This document shows positions 20,281 to 28,459 of a DNA stretch of 28,459 nucleotides, in pieces. Within the stretch, counting starts at the first letter, position 1, and the number at the start of each line of letters is the position of its first letter. The notes beneath the pieces are model-generated. The model was given only the letters and a program-made list of their open reading frames with translations. It was not told the DNA's origin and ran no database searches. Origin of the DNA: Priapulus caudatus (lineage: Eukaryota > Priapulida > Priapulimorpha > Priapulimorphida > Priapulidae); assembly GCF_000485595.1 (NCBI RefSeq), contig NW_014578439.1:13348-41806 (forward strand), given 5' to 3'. Position numbers and translations under genes: made by a program.

Positions 20281-21524
20281 CGTCGCCATCACTGTCAGGG
20301 GGAATAATAAGTCACTCCTCACGAATGGGCCATCTCCAGCCCACCCATCGTCAGAGCTCCATCGCCTCCGGTGCAAGCTCCTCCCTCCGGCTGCGTCTCC
20401 TTCGTTCTGCCTAATAATGAGCAACTCACACGCACATTTCTGTAATCACAACAGGCCTTCCCCTACCAATCCTGAAATTTGTCGGAGTTTACAACCACAC
20501 CCTCGACCATCACAGTTATGCGCGATTCCGGAGTTATCAAGGCATAATTCCGGAATCCGTCTTCAAACTCCGACACTGAATGGGGGAAGTACACCCAATT
20601 CCGTTCTGACAAGGGCTAATAATCATGCAATGCCCGTGGCGTGAGATTACGCGGTTACCAGCCGGCTCGAGAACCCACGTGACGCAACTACATGGTATGG
20701 CTCCCTAAACAGAACCGACCATCAGTGCTGGTTGCGATGCATTCCACAAACCTTAGGGGGGGGGTGCCGCTTGGCACAGACACGGATTCGTGCCCAGTAT
20801 TGAAACCCTGCACTCGTCCCTACCCGCAAATGGCAGGCCCCGTGCCCCCTATATCCCGATTAACCCCAGCGTCAGGGAACTCCAGGCGCCCCTACAAGTT
20901 CTCCCGAAACAAGCTAACGCGCGACGAGCAACTGTCATCCTGGCCCCCCACGGAGCTCAGAATGCCCAGTGCGCCTGAGCCCTAGCGGCTCAAACGCCAC
21001 CTGCAGAACCAGCCGGCCTCGGCCTACACCACTACCAAGCGCTCAACAAGGTGAGGTTGAGTATTATCAGGAAAATACCCTGGAGCAGGGGAACTCACCT
21101 GGATATGATCAGGTCATCCATAAATTCCAGACCCGCAGACCGAAAATACCGCAACCCGGCCGTACAGCACAGCATAGCCTCCCCGAAATCACTATGCAGC
21201 CTGAAACACTCGGGCTGAACATAACCCAGAGAATAATCTACCGAGACAGTGGTGACACACACACATCAGGGTTACCTTACCGCACCAAGAATCACCATGG
21301 CACGATAACATTATCCGAACTACAGACTGCATGGAATAGTTACCCACCATGGCAAGAGAATAGACTGATAGAAAGCGAATTAGCTAGCATTCTACGAATC
21401 AACAGTCACCCCTCGGCTCTGACAACCACCTACTACGGGACGCCATAACCGTATACACGGAGGTTCACTAATCTCTTACCCGGTGTACGTTGCACCGGAG
21501 TAGGTCTCACAAACCCACCCGTGC
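20281..21524 (+). other. Unique centre of the palindromic element with an unrecognised 159-codon frame
   Basis: This part has no inverted counterpart. The longest frame is 20969-21448 (159 codons, rich in Ser/Thr/Pro/Gln), reading toward the right polypurine tract and LTR as a 3'-terminal retrotransposon frame would. I see no reverse transcriptase, RNase H, integrase or zinc-knuckle motif in it, so it may be a chance frame or a remnant of an accessory region. Confidence 0.35.
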
Positions 21525-21715
21525 CCTGGTGAGAAGCGTGCCGCGCGCATGCAGCGACGCTCAGGCAGCATGCGCGCGTCGCACGAGAAGGCACGGAGGA
21601 GCGACAAGCCAGCACCGAGATAGATCCAGGCTGGTCTCCTCCGCGTCGGGTGCCGCCGTGCACCGCTAGGTATGTTTTGGGATCGACCTGGCGGTCGATC
21701 TTAAACGGGGAGGAG

Positions 21716-23570
21716 TGTAGCGGTGGCACCGGACCCTCGGGTTCTAGCAGGGTGGGCCCTGGGAACCAGAGTGTGGTGATCTGTGTTTGTGACTGTATAA
21801 TTATTTGTGATGTCTGCTGTTTCATTAGTGGCGTTTTCGTTGTTGTTTGCCCCGCTCATCAATTAACCATGTAGATAGTCGGAGTCCCTGCATGCGGGCA
21901 GCCATGTTGGGTTATGTCACCCCTCAGCGGCCGTGAGTGGCGCTGGCCGTTGTAAACAGCCTGAGGCCAGTGACGTGTCGGACACGCCGTATGAGTTCTA
22001 CGCAGGAATCGGTTGAGGGAGGACTAGTGTTGCAGTTCGTCCCGGTAGCCGAGTGAGGGAGGACTCGTCAGTTAGTATGTGAGCCACGTCTACTCCGTGC
22101 TATGCATGCTGTAGAGTGCCTCGTGAGCTGTGTGTGTGGCGAGATGGTACAGTAGCATACGAGTACCCGAGGTACTGTATCATGGTCACGTGCGTTTGGC
22201 GTGTGCCTTGGCCTCATGGGTGAGAGATACAGCGCATCGCGTTAATTGGTGAGTAGGCACTGTCGTGATTGTCTTGTCGTTGTTGGGTGAGTAAATAAAC
22301 AGTACTATTAGTAGTCAATATTAAAACACGGTGTTTAATATTCCTAGGCTAGAGTACGGGTATTGAGAGAAGTATTAACTCTCGCTGCACGGCTGCCACG
22401 AGAGCAGAGGCCGCCGTTACTGTAGGCCTATGCCCGCTGCGTTCGTAGTTTATTCTACTTGTTTAACCTCTGTGCTTACCCGAGGTGTGCACTGGTTATT
22501 CAACGTAACATATAAGGCCGGCAGGCAGGGGTGGGGTTACCCCGTTTGAGTGTCTGTGGTTGTGTCGTCCCTCGTCTGGCATGGTTGACTAACTCTACGA
22601 CCCACTGAACCGGGAACACGCAGAACAGGGTTATGCGGAGCGCCGTAGCTTCAAAAGCACTCAGGTGGCTAGCGGGAGGCGACGATCACGGCCGGCACCA
22701 CGGGTGAGCAGTGTTACCACTCTGAAAAATGGGGAAACCCCAGATCGACGCCCAAAACCCCAGAAAACCCCAGATCTCAAATAAACGGCATCAGCGCCAC
22801 CTATCGGACATTATATGAATATATGCCTTTTATTTATTATTATACTATCTATTTAATAGAATTACATACTCATCTCACACAAAAACAACAAAATATAGGT
22901 CTAGATGTTACTAAGTTTTAGTATATAACTTTAAAGCATGTTAATGCTATGAAGACTAGTCAACAATATTAATAAAAATAAAAATAATATTAAATAAATA
23001 ATATAATAATAAAAAATAAATATATAATATATATATATTATTATATTATATTTTTTTTTTCAATTTGTAAGGAAAACTTGGTCAGGGAACCGACTACTGG
23101 ACAATAGACTGGGTGATAGACTGGGTTGGTCAGGGGAACAATAGACTGGTACCCGTCCTTTCTCACAAGCTCGATATAGGTCTATATATATCGATAGGGA
23201 TATAGGCCCTATATCGAGCTTGTGAGAAGGGACGGTTACCGGTCTATACAGACAGGACAGACAGTTAGTATATTGTGACAGCAATGCAACGTCTGGTTCT
23301 GGTTCCGGTATGACTCGCCTTGAGCTCGGCAGGGCGGCGGGAACTAAATTATACTCTGCAGAAATTGAACTCCATGTTTCTAGAAAAAAACCCAGATTGC
23401 AAGTGAAAAACCCCAGAACCCCAGATTGAACTGAAAAACCCCAGATCTGTGGTAAAAACCCCAGGAGTGGTAACACTGCGGGTGAGTGATATACCTAAGA
23501 TTGTGTGCTAGCCATTTAGGTGTTGACCGGTGGCGCCATCGGGTGTCGCCGGGAAGCACGAAACGCTACA
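21716..23570 (+). repeat. Right LTR of the palindromic element (forward orientation, with hAT insertion)
   Basis: Runs from TGTAGCGGTGG to AACGCTACA. An AATAAA occurs near 22295. After removing the 770-bp insertion and one copy of its 8-bp duplication it is about the same length as the left LTR. Confidence 0.85.
22709..23478. mobile_element. 770-bp hAT-type non-autonomous transposon, 8-bp TSD
   Basis: Ends CAGTGTTACCACTC and GAGTGGTAACACTG are perfect inverted repeats, and CGGGTGAG is duplicated on either side (22701-22708, 23479-23486). The left LTR has this site unoccupied near 19065-19075. The 8-bp duplication and CAGTG ends place it in hAT. The interior has AACCCCAGA repeats near both ends and a strong hairpin at about 23148-23236 (CTCACAAGCTCGATATAGG and its complement). 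No transposase is encoded. Confidence 0.92.
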
Positions 23571-24084
23571 TCAGTCAGTGTTATTCACGGGAACGTGCTG
23601 GGCATCGGACGGTCTACGATCAACAGGTACGTGGCAATCGTATATTCGTTACGCTACAACCAGCTAATGACTGCTAAGCGCACCTGCATTCTCATAGGAT
23701 TGTGCTTTCTGTACGGAATAGCCTCTGGTATTGCCAGAGCCATTGATGTAGCATATAGCTGGAACCCGCTCTCAACATGCAATATCGACCAAGAGATCAC
23801 GTTCGGTTTCGCGGCTTTTTTGATCACTAACTATATTATATTATTTATCATCATGACTTACTGCTACATCATCATTGGCAAGATTGCTTGGGGTCACACG
23901 GTAAGAATGGCGACAGTAACAGCTGCTGATAGAGAGGAATTGTCAACTTTCGATGCTATAATAAAGAAGTCAAAGATCATGCTTGTTGTTGAGCTTTAAT
24001 TTTGAAGTAAAAACAAAATGACATCTCACTGACTTTGATGTTTTACAACGGTAGGCGTTAGAGATAGAGCGTCAGTATAAGGAT

Positions 24085-24395
24085 TAGGATAAAGGTCAGG
24101 GTTAGGGTTGGGGTTAGGGTTAGGGTTAGGGATAGGATTAGAGTCAGGGTTAGGGTTAGGGACAAAGTTAGCGATGGGATTAGTGTTAGCATTAGGGTTA
24201 GGGTTAGGGTCAGGGTTAGGATAAAGGTCAGGGTTAGGGTTAGGGTTAGGGTCAGGGTTAGGAATAGTATTAGGGTCAGGGTTAGGGTTAGGGTTGGAGA
24301 GATAGTATTAGAATCAGGGTTAAGGTTAGGGTAGGATAAAGGTCACGGTTAGAGTTACGGTTAAGATGAAGGTTATTGTTAGGGTAAGGGTTAGA
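24085..24395 (+). repeat. Interstitial degenerate TTAGGG array, copy B
   Basis: Same type and position as the tract at 10850-11135, with a slightly different number and order of GGGTTA/GGGTCA variants. Confidence 0.9.
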
Positions 24396-24967
24396 GTTAG
24401 AGAGCTGTTTCTGCTCCGCTCTGAAGCGGGTGCACACTTTTTGAGTTAGTTCGTCCAAGTTATGTAAGAGAAATAAATCTGTGTTACGACCATTCGCACG
24501 TGTTCACCTGGTTGGTTTCTAAAGCAATGTGAGAGCTCACATATACCCCGTGTTTTTAGCAGAGGTGTCGCCGGCGTTCATATAGCGCTGAGTCAATTAT
24601 TATAGAAAAACATCGCGGGCGATCGAATAATATCGTCCTGTTTGCTCGTATTATGCCCTATTACACCATACTAAACTAATATCAATTGTTGCCTAAGGCA
24701 CCATATCCATATATAACTCTATATATTGCTATGTCATTGTGAGTTTGCCATCCACCGTGGCCCCTTAGTCGCAGATCTAACAACGTAGGGTGACATATTG
24801 GCTTTAAATTGTTTTCAGCGTTACAGGAAACGTGCGTTATGAGGCATCTCAACAGATGATGAAGTGTATCACGTTTTTGCTAAACGGAGTTTTTACGTAC
24901 GTCTGTTAGAGCGATCATTACAGAGAAATATAATAAGAGATATATAATATATATATATATATATATA

Positions 24968-25690
24968 TGTAACGAACTTCGGCTGCTATAGCCTCATATC
25001 CCCGCATCCCTATCGTCCTGTCGCGTGTCTCAGCATCCCAGGTCGATGTACAGCATCTCTGGTGGCTATGACAGCGATCAATTGATTCCCACCTGTTGTA
25101 TGGAGGAAACCTGTGGGGTGATGTGTGGCTTGTCATGTGATGTGCGTGACATTAAACATGACTTGATCACGCTTCTCTCGTGATGCATGATGGGAAAGTA
25201 GTAATCCCTACCCGTGCTGAGCTTGTGGTATAAATACTGGGCTCAGCTCCCAGTAAGACGCTCAGCCCGGTCCAGCCCAGCCGAGGGCGGGGCGATCGGG
25301 ATCGACCGAGACGGGTCAAGCCAGCATTGCGGCCACAAGCATGAGCTCCTCACCTTCACGGATCACGTAATCATACCAATATATAGTTAACCCCTGCACA
25401 GGGCAAACAACTCACAACAGGGTGTTATCTAGTCCTGTTTGGCTGTTCAGATCATTGTGTATATTTCTGCACCCCAGCGACAACGCTGTGTGGGATTTTG
25501 TGCACCACCTTTTAGTTCACCTTAGTCTGTTGACTAAGGCCGAATAAAAGCCCTTGGCCTATTCCCTGCGTGAACACTTTTATCAGCTTGTTCTGGTTTT
25601 ACGTGTTGCTATTTCTTGTGTTGACACCTACACAACAATCCTGTGGTCGAACCGTCATTCGTCGTCATAACTAGACGTAAAATCGTTGCA
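24968..25690 (+). mobile_element. Solo LTR, copy B (723 bp, complete)
   Basis: Begins TGTAACGAACTTCGG and ends AAATCGTTGCA, so the terminal TG...CA extends to a 7-base imperfect inverted repeat (TGTAACG/CGTTGCA). It sits inside a (TA)n tract, so the target duplication (ATATA-like) cannot be separated from the microsatellite. It has a TATA box (GGTATAAATACTGGGCTC, about 25228) and a polyadenylation signal (GCCGAATAAAAGCCC, about 25543), in the right order for U3-R-U5. No internal retrotransposon sequence remains. Confidence 0.82.
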
Positions 25691-25765
25691 TATATATATA
25701 TATATAATATATCCGTGTGTGTTATTGTGTGCGCGTGTGTGTGTGTATGCGTGCGTGTGTACGAC
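25690..25765. repeat. (TA)n and (GT)n microsatellites
   Basis: A short TA tract right after the solo LTR is followed by GTGTGT/GCGTGT sequence; the matching place in copy A holds the inverted repeat at 16147-16484. Confidence 0.85.
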
Positions 25766-26780
25766 TGTAAAATTGACCAATTTTACTCGTTCATACGCCT
25801 GTTTGCCTACATTCTAAACAGTACAAGAATACTCCAACACTTTGATATTGTTTTTTTTGTGTCACGGCAATTAAAATATATTTAATATTAATATAATTTA
25901 TACAATTATAATTCATGCATCTTCGTATGAACACTATAACGCTATCTCAAGGCGTTGCAGAGAGATTATTTAATAGAGTCATTATAAATTATTGAAAGTG
26001 ACAGTACGTTGGTAGCGTTACTGATAGAACTCTTAGTATGAACACATTTTACTGATATACTTGATTAATTTTACTCGTTTTCACACCTGCTTGGCGAAAC
26101 CTTAAACAATACAACAGTATGACGCATAAAATTTAAACATCTGCGAAACCATATCTGCCCGCATGTGTGAGCGTGCCTGTGGGGAACGCAGTAACTGGAC
26201 TACCACGGTGAAAATACACGTTTTTAAAAGTGTGTAGATTTATAATGCTGCCGCTTTTACACTAAGAACGCATATGTGCTTTACTGCAATTGAAATATAC
26301 TAGTTTTTAAAGTGCAGCAAATGTGAATATGTGTTTTAACGCTATGATGAAAACCACACGTGTGAACGAATCTAATAGCTCTTTTAAGTGCGCATATAAC
26401 GCGCGTTCGTTTCTTAGTACTTAAATTCTTGACATTTTCAACGCGCTACCCTTCACCCACTAGATAATAGGTTGGTCAATCATATTCAATTCTGGCGAAT
26501 CAAATCACGCGTACGCAGTAAATAGCAGCAAGTGTATGGTTGGCCATCGTACTCAGAAATATACTGAATTTTAATGCGGTAATGCGTAATTACACGGATG
26601 ACTAGGTAATGACAGTTCTGTCCCTACACACTTCCATATTACTATGTTAGTATATTATATTAAACTCGATTGTTTCTTTATTTGACTTAATATTTTCTCT
26701 TAGTTTTAGGTGAGACAGCACTTGTTTGGTTCAACGATCTGATTGGGGCGTTATGAGTTGATGCTCACGCGCACACGCAG
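25766..26780 (+). other. AT-rich upstream region of the intact GPCR
   Basis: Non-coding; follows copy A closely except for the loss of about 730 bases near 26374. No additional gene seen. Confidence 0.6.
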
Positions 26781-26783
26781 AAC

Positions 26784-26790
26784 TATATAA
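26784..26790 (+). promoter_or_regulatory. TATA box of the intact GPCR
   Basis: CTATATAAATACAAGGG, conserved with copy A, about 350 bases upstream of the ATG at 27142. Transcription would begin near 26815, giving a 5' leader of about 330 bases that includes one in-frame upstream ATG (27037). Confidence 0.6.
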
Positions 26791-27141
26791 ATACAAGGGT
26801 GCGTAAAAGCATTGATAGTTTGCAACCTGCCCGTCCTAGTAGAAGGTTCTAGCATTTGGCTAAGCGTGACAACACGTTTCAGATCTTTGTGCCCAATTTC
26901 TATTTAATACGAGAATATATAGCAGAAACGGTGTGAAATTCTGACCCTTGTTTCGTCATCAAGCGAAGACAATCTGACTGACTGATCAATAATCTACTCG
27001 CCACACAGACTTCTTCAAACAGCAGATAGATTTCAGTTGAACCCAAATAATTCGCGTTTCTTAGCGTGCCCAACAACCGCTTCAAAACGAGAATATATAG
27101 CAAGGAACGAGAAAACGAAGACGGTTTCAATATCAACAACG

Positions 27142-28128
27142 ATGAATGGAACCCGATTTGACAACGACAGCAACCCGATAGGTAGTCAGGAAGATGGTGA
27201 AGATGGAAACGCTCTTAGCAACGTGTATTTCTACCAAACGCCAACGTTCGGTAAAGTGCTGATAGTATTGTTGTTTGCGACGACCAGTGCACTCACACTG
27301 GTAGGAAACGGTCTCGTTATTATCACCATAGCAAAGATTCGCCGACTGCAAATACCAGCGAACCTCACGATCGTTAATTTGGCCTGTTATGACTTCATAA
27401 TGGGACTCACACCAATCGCAGCCTTTATTCCTCATCAAACAAGGCTTCGTTGCGTGTTGTTCCTGGTCTACGCAGTCAGTGTTATTCAAGCGACCGTGGT
27501 TGGCATCGGACTGTCTACGATCAACAGGTACGTGGCAATCGTACATCCGTTACGCTACAACCAGCTAATGACTGTTAAGCGCACCTGCATTCTCATGGGT
27601 TTGTGCTTTCTGTACGCACTAGCCTCTGGTATTGTTGCAGGCATTGATATAGCATATAGCTGGGGCCCGCTGTCAACGTGCAATTCCGACCAAGAGCTGA
27701 CGTCCGGTTTCGTGGCCTTTCTGATCATTAACTATATTATATTATTTATCATCATGACTTACTGCTACATCATCATTGCCAAGATTGCTTGGGACCACAC
27801 GGTAAGAATGGCGGCAGCAACAGCTGCAGAGAGAGAGGAATTGTCAACTTTCGATGCTATAATGAAGAAGTCAAAGATCATGCTTCTAGTTGTCGGCACA
27901 TCGTTTACTCTTCTTATGCCGGACACGATACACATGATGCTGGTCCACAGCGTTGAAGCTTCCAAGCTTTCAGCGGCAGGGCTTCAAATACTCCGGAGGA
28001 TTCGTTTGATTGGATATTTAATTAATTCATTGCTGAATCCATTCATTTACTTCTACAAGTACAAAGACTTTCGTCAAGCCGCAAAAGAACTGTTTGGCTG
28101 CAAGCCATCCAGCGTTGCACCGTTTTAA
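27142..28128 (+). CDS. Class A (rhodopsin-like) G protein-coupled receptor, orphan, single exon
   Basis: 328 codons, complete, intronless. I start at 27142 because MNGTRF is also the start in the copy A pseudogene; the frame is open for 35 further codons upstream (ATG at 27037). N-terminus about 35 residues with an NGT glycosylation site at residue 2 and an acidic stretch. TM1 about 39-64 (G55-N56), TM2 74-96 (NLACYD, D84), C104 before TM3, TM3 105-127 ending N128-R129-Y130 in place of DRY, TM4 148-168 without the usual Trp, loop 2 with C180 as likely disulfide partner of C104, TM5 188-213 with Y209 but no Pro, TM6 245-267 with P260 but no CWxP, TM7 287-305 with NPFIY (299-303), then a helix-8 segment (YKDFRQAAKELF) and C320 as possible palmitoylation site. 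Seven-helix membrane receptor signalling through G proteins by family; ligand unknown. Lack of Pro in TM5 recalls the melanocortin/adenosine-type group, but I would not assign it. Confidence 0.93.
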   Translation: MNGTRFDNDSNPIGSQEDGEDGNALSNVYFYQTPTFGKVLIVLLFATTSALTLVGNGLVIITIAKIRRLQIPANLTIVNLACYDFIMGLTPIAAFIPHQTRLRCVLFLVYAVSVIQATVVGIGLSTINRYVAIVHPLRYNQLMTVKRTCILMGLCFLYALASGIVAGIDIAYSWGPLSTCNSDQELTSGFVAFLIINYIILFIIMTYCYIIIAKIAWDHTVRMAAATAAEREELSTFDAIMKKSKIMLLVVGTSFTLLMPDTIHMMLVHSVEASKLSAAGLQILRRIRLIGYLINSLLNPFIYFYKYKDFRQAAKELFGCKPSSVAPF

Positions 28129-28459
28129 CCGAGCATGGAGTAAAGCCCGAATATAAGGTAGCACTGTATCTCTTCAAAGAGAGACGGCCAATAACAGAAT
28201 TTCAAATTTACAAGATAATCCGCATCTTAAAACCATATGACTGTTCTTACCCAGTTTCATTTTATGATAAGTCGATGTAATTAACCTGAGAGTAACTGTT
28301 ATTTTGACAAGTTTTGATGTAGCGGTGTTTGTCAATTCCTCTGATGATCGCATAAAATACGACGACGTTATTCCAAGAACCGCGGTAATCGTGTATTCTT
28401 AATTTAATTAGGTGTGTTGTATAATGTTATTATATGGTATAATATAATAGCTATAACCG
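28129..28459. other. 3' flank of the GPCR
   Basis: AT-rich, presumably 3' UTR. No canonical AATAAA is seen before the window ends and no further gene. Confidence 0.5.

Larger units (their letters stand above)
18958..23570. mobile_element. 4613-bp palindromic LTR element with two LTRs in opposite orientation
   Basis: The element is inserted in the GPCR of copy A. Both outer ends read TGTAGCGTTTCGTGCTTCCC inward, and TCAG (18954-18957 and 23571-23574) flanks it; the intact gene shows a single site (about 27472-27475). Each arm is an LTR-like unit bounded by TGTAGCGG...CGCTACA: left 18958-20065 (reverse orientation) and right 21716-23570 (forward, enlarged by a 770-bp hAT insertion). Just inside each TGTAGCGG is a purine-rich stretch (AAACGGGGAGGAG on the right; GGCGGGAGGGG, reading the minus strand, on the left), as expected of a polypurine tract. 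The inverted homology continues to about 20280 and from about 21525. So two PPT-plus-3'LTR ends point outward around a ~1.2-kb unrelated centre. This is not a normal provirus, in which LTRs are direct repeats. Confidence 0.85.
10750..23990 (+). repeat. Tandem segmental duplication, copy A (interrupted)
   Basis: Starting at GTTGTTGAGCTTTAATT (about 10749), this stretch matches copy B (from about 23985) in the same order: telomere-like tract, GCTGTTTCTGCTCCGCTCTG block, (TA)n, solo LTR, AT-rich spacer, TATA box, GPCR. Copy A carries insertions absent from B at 11764-11952, 12280-15850 and 18958-23570. It also has about 730 bases (17136-17866) that B lacks. It ends inside its GPCR, where TM6 begins, and runs directly into the first bases of copy B. 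About 6 bases (GTTGTT) are shared at the join. Confidence 0.88.
18624..23999 (+). pseudogene. GPCR pseudogene, copy A: split by an LTR element and truncated before TM7
   Basis: The N-terminal part (18624-18957) covers the extracellular tail, TM1 with VGNGLVII, TM2 and the start of TM3. The reading frame then enters the inserted element and stops at once (TAG at 18960-18962). The rest (23575-23999) resumes at the base expected from the intact copy and continues through TM3 (STINRYVAIV), TM4, TM5 and loop 3. It stops at KKSKIMLVVEL where TM6 should begin, because the duplication join replaces the rest. Without the inserted element the two parts are in frame, so the truncated receptor was still open when the element landed. 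Changes against the copy B gene include NLACYD to NWACYD in TM2 and VHPLRY to VYSLRY after NRY, both at positions normally conserved in class A receptors. Confidence 0.9.
23985..27895 (+). repeat. Tandem segmental duplication, copy B
   Basis: Matches copy A from its first bases through the GPCR up to the start of TM6; beyond that only copy B carries the sequence. It lacks the three large insertions of copy A and therefore shows the pre-insertion state. Small differences are spread evenly, including a 67-base segment at 24478-24544 not found in A. Confidence 0.88.

Noticed and set aside
23060-23476. Minus-strand 138-codon frame in the hAT element
   Set aside because: Made of AACCCCAGA-type repeats and a hairpin; no transposase motif.
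27133-27546. Minus-strand 137-codon frame opposite the GPCR
   Set aside because: Antisense shadow of a recognised receptor gene.

Overview
The window looks like a piece of a metazoan nuclear genome, probably a marine invertebrate deuterostome (low confidence on the clade). Support comes from a spliced three-exon gene with GT-AG introns, rhodopsin-like receptor genes, many non-coding repeats, TTAGGG-like tracts and DNA transposons/LTR elements. There is no bacterial-style gene packing. Only two genes look functional: a three-exon homologue of vertebrate C12orf57 (protein C10) at 3373-5849, and a single-exon class A GPCR at 27142-28128. Most of the rest is repetitive or mobile DNA.

Layout. 1-2335: G-rich minisatellite and repeat relics, no gene. 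2345-3032: a 688-bp foldback element with 318-bp inverted arms and a 9-bp target duplication. 3373-6215: the C12orf57-like gene, with a long polypyrimidine tract in intron 1, a GC-rich minisatellite in intron 2 and a 30-bp triple repeat in the 3' UTR. 6568-7024: two nested short hAT-like elements. 7456-8340: a TTAA-flanked element with 151-bp inverted arms. 8435-9670: a decayed Ty3/gypsy pol fragment.

10750-28128 is a tandem duplication. Copy A (about 10750-23990) and copy B (about 23985-27895 and onward) share, in the same order, a degenerate TTAGGG tract, a (TA)n tract, a solo LTR, an AT-rich spacer with a TATA box, and a GPCR gene. The join falls inside the GPCR of copy A, which lacks TM6-TM7 and runs directly into the start of copy B; copy B carries the complete receptor. 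Copy A was later hit by a 3571-bp TTAA element carrying a broken multi-domain gene (12280-15850), a ~190-bp hAT-like element (11764-11952), and a 4613-bp element with two LTRs in opposite orientation (18958-23570). The last is itself hit by a 770-bp hAT element (22709-23478). Copy B supplies the unoccupied site for the two large insertions, so their borders and target duplications can be read directly.

The strongest candidates for something little described are (i) the TTAA element, whose decayed protein shows acidic motifs reminiscent of FEN/XPG-type PIN nucleases (EEADDR, SPDTDV, GCD) and a cysteine-rich tail, with no DDE transposase that I can recognise; and (ii) the palindromic LTR element, in which two PPT-plus-3'LTR ends face outward and are flanked by a 4-bp target duplication.
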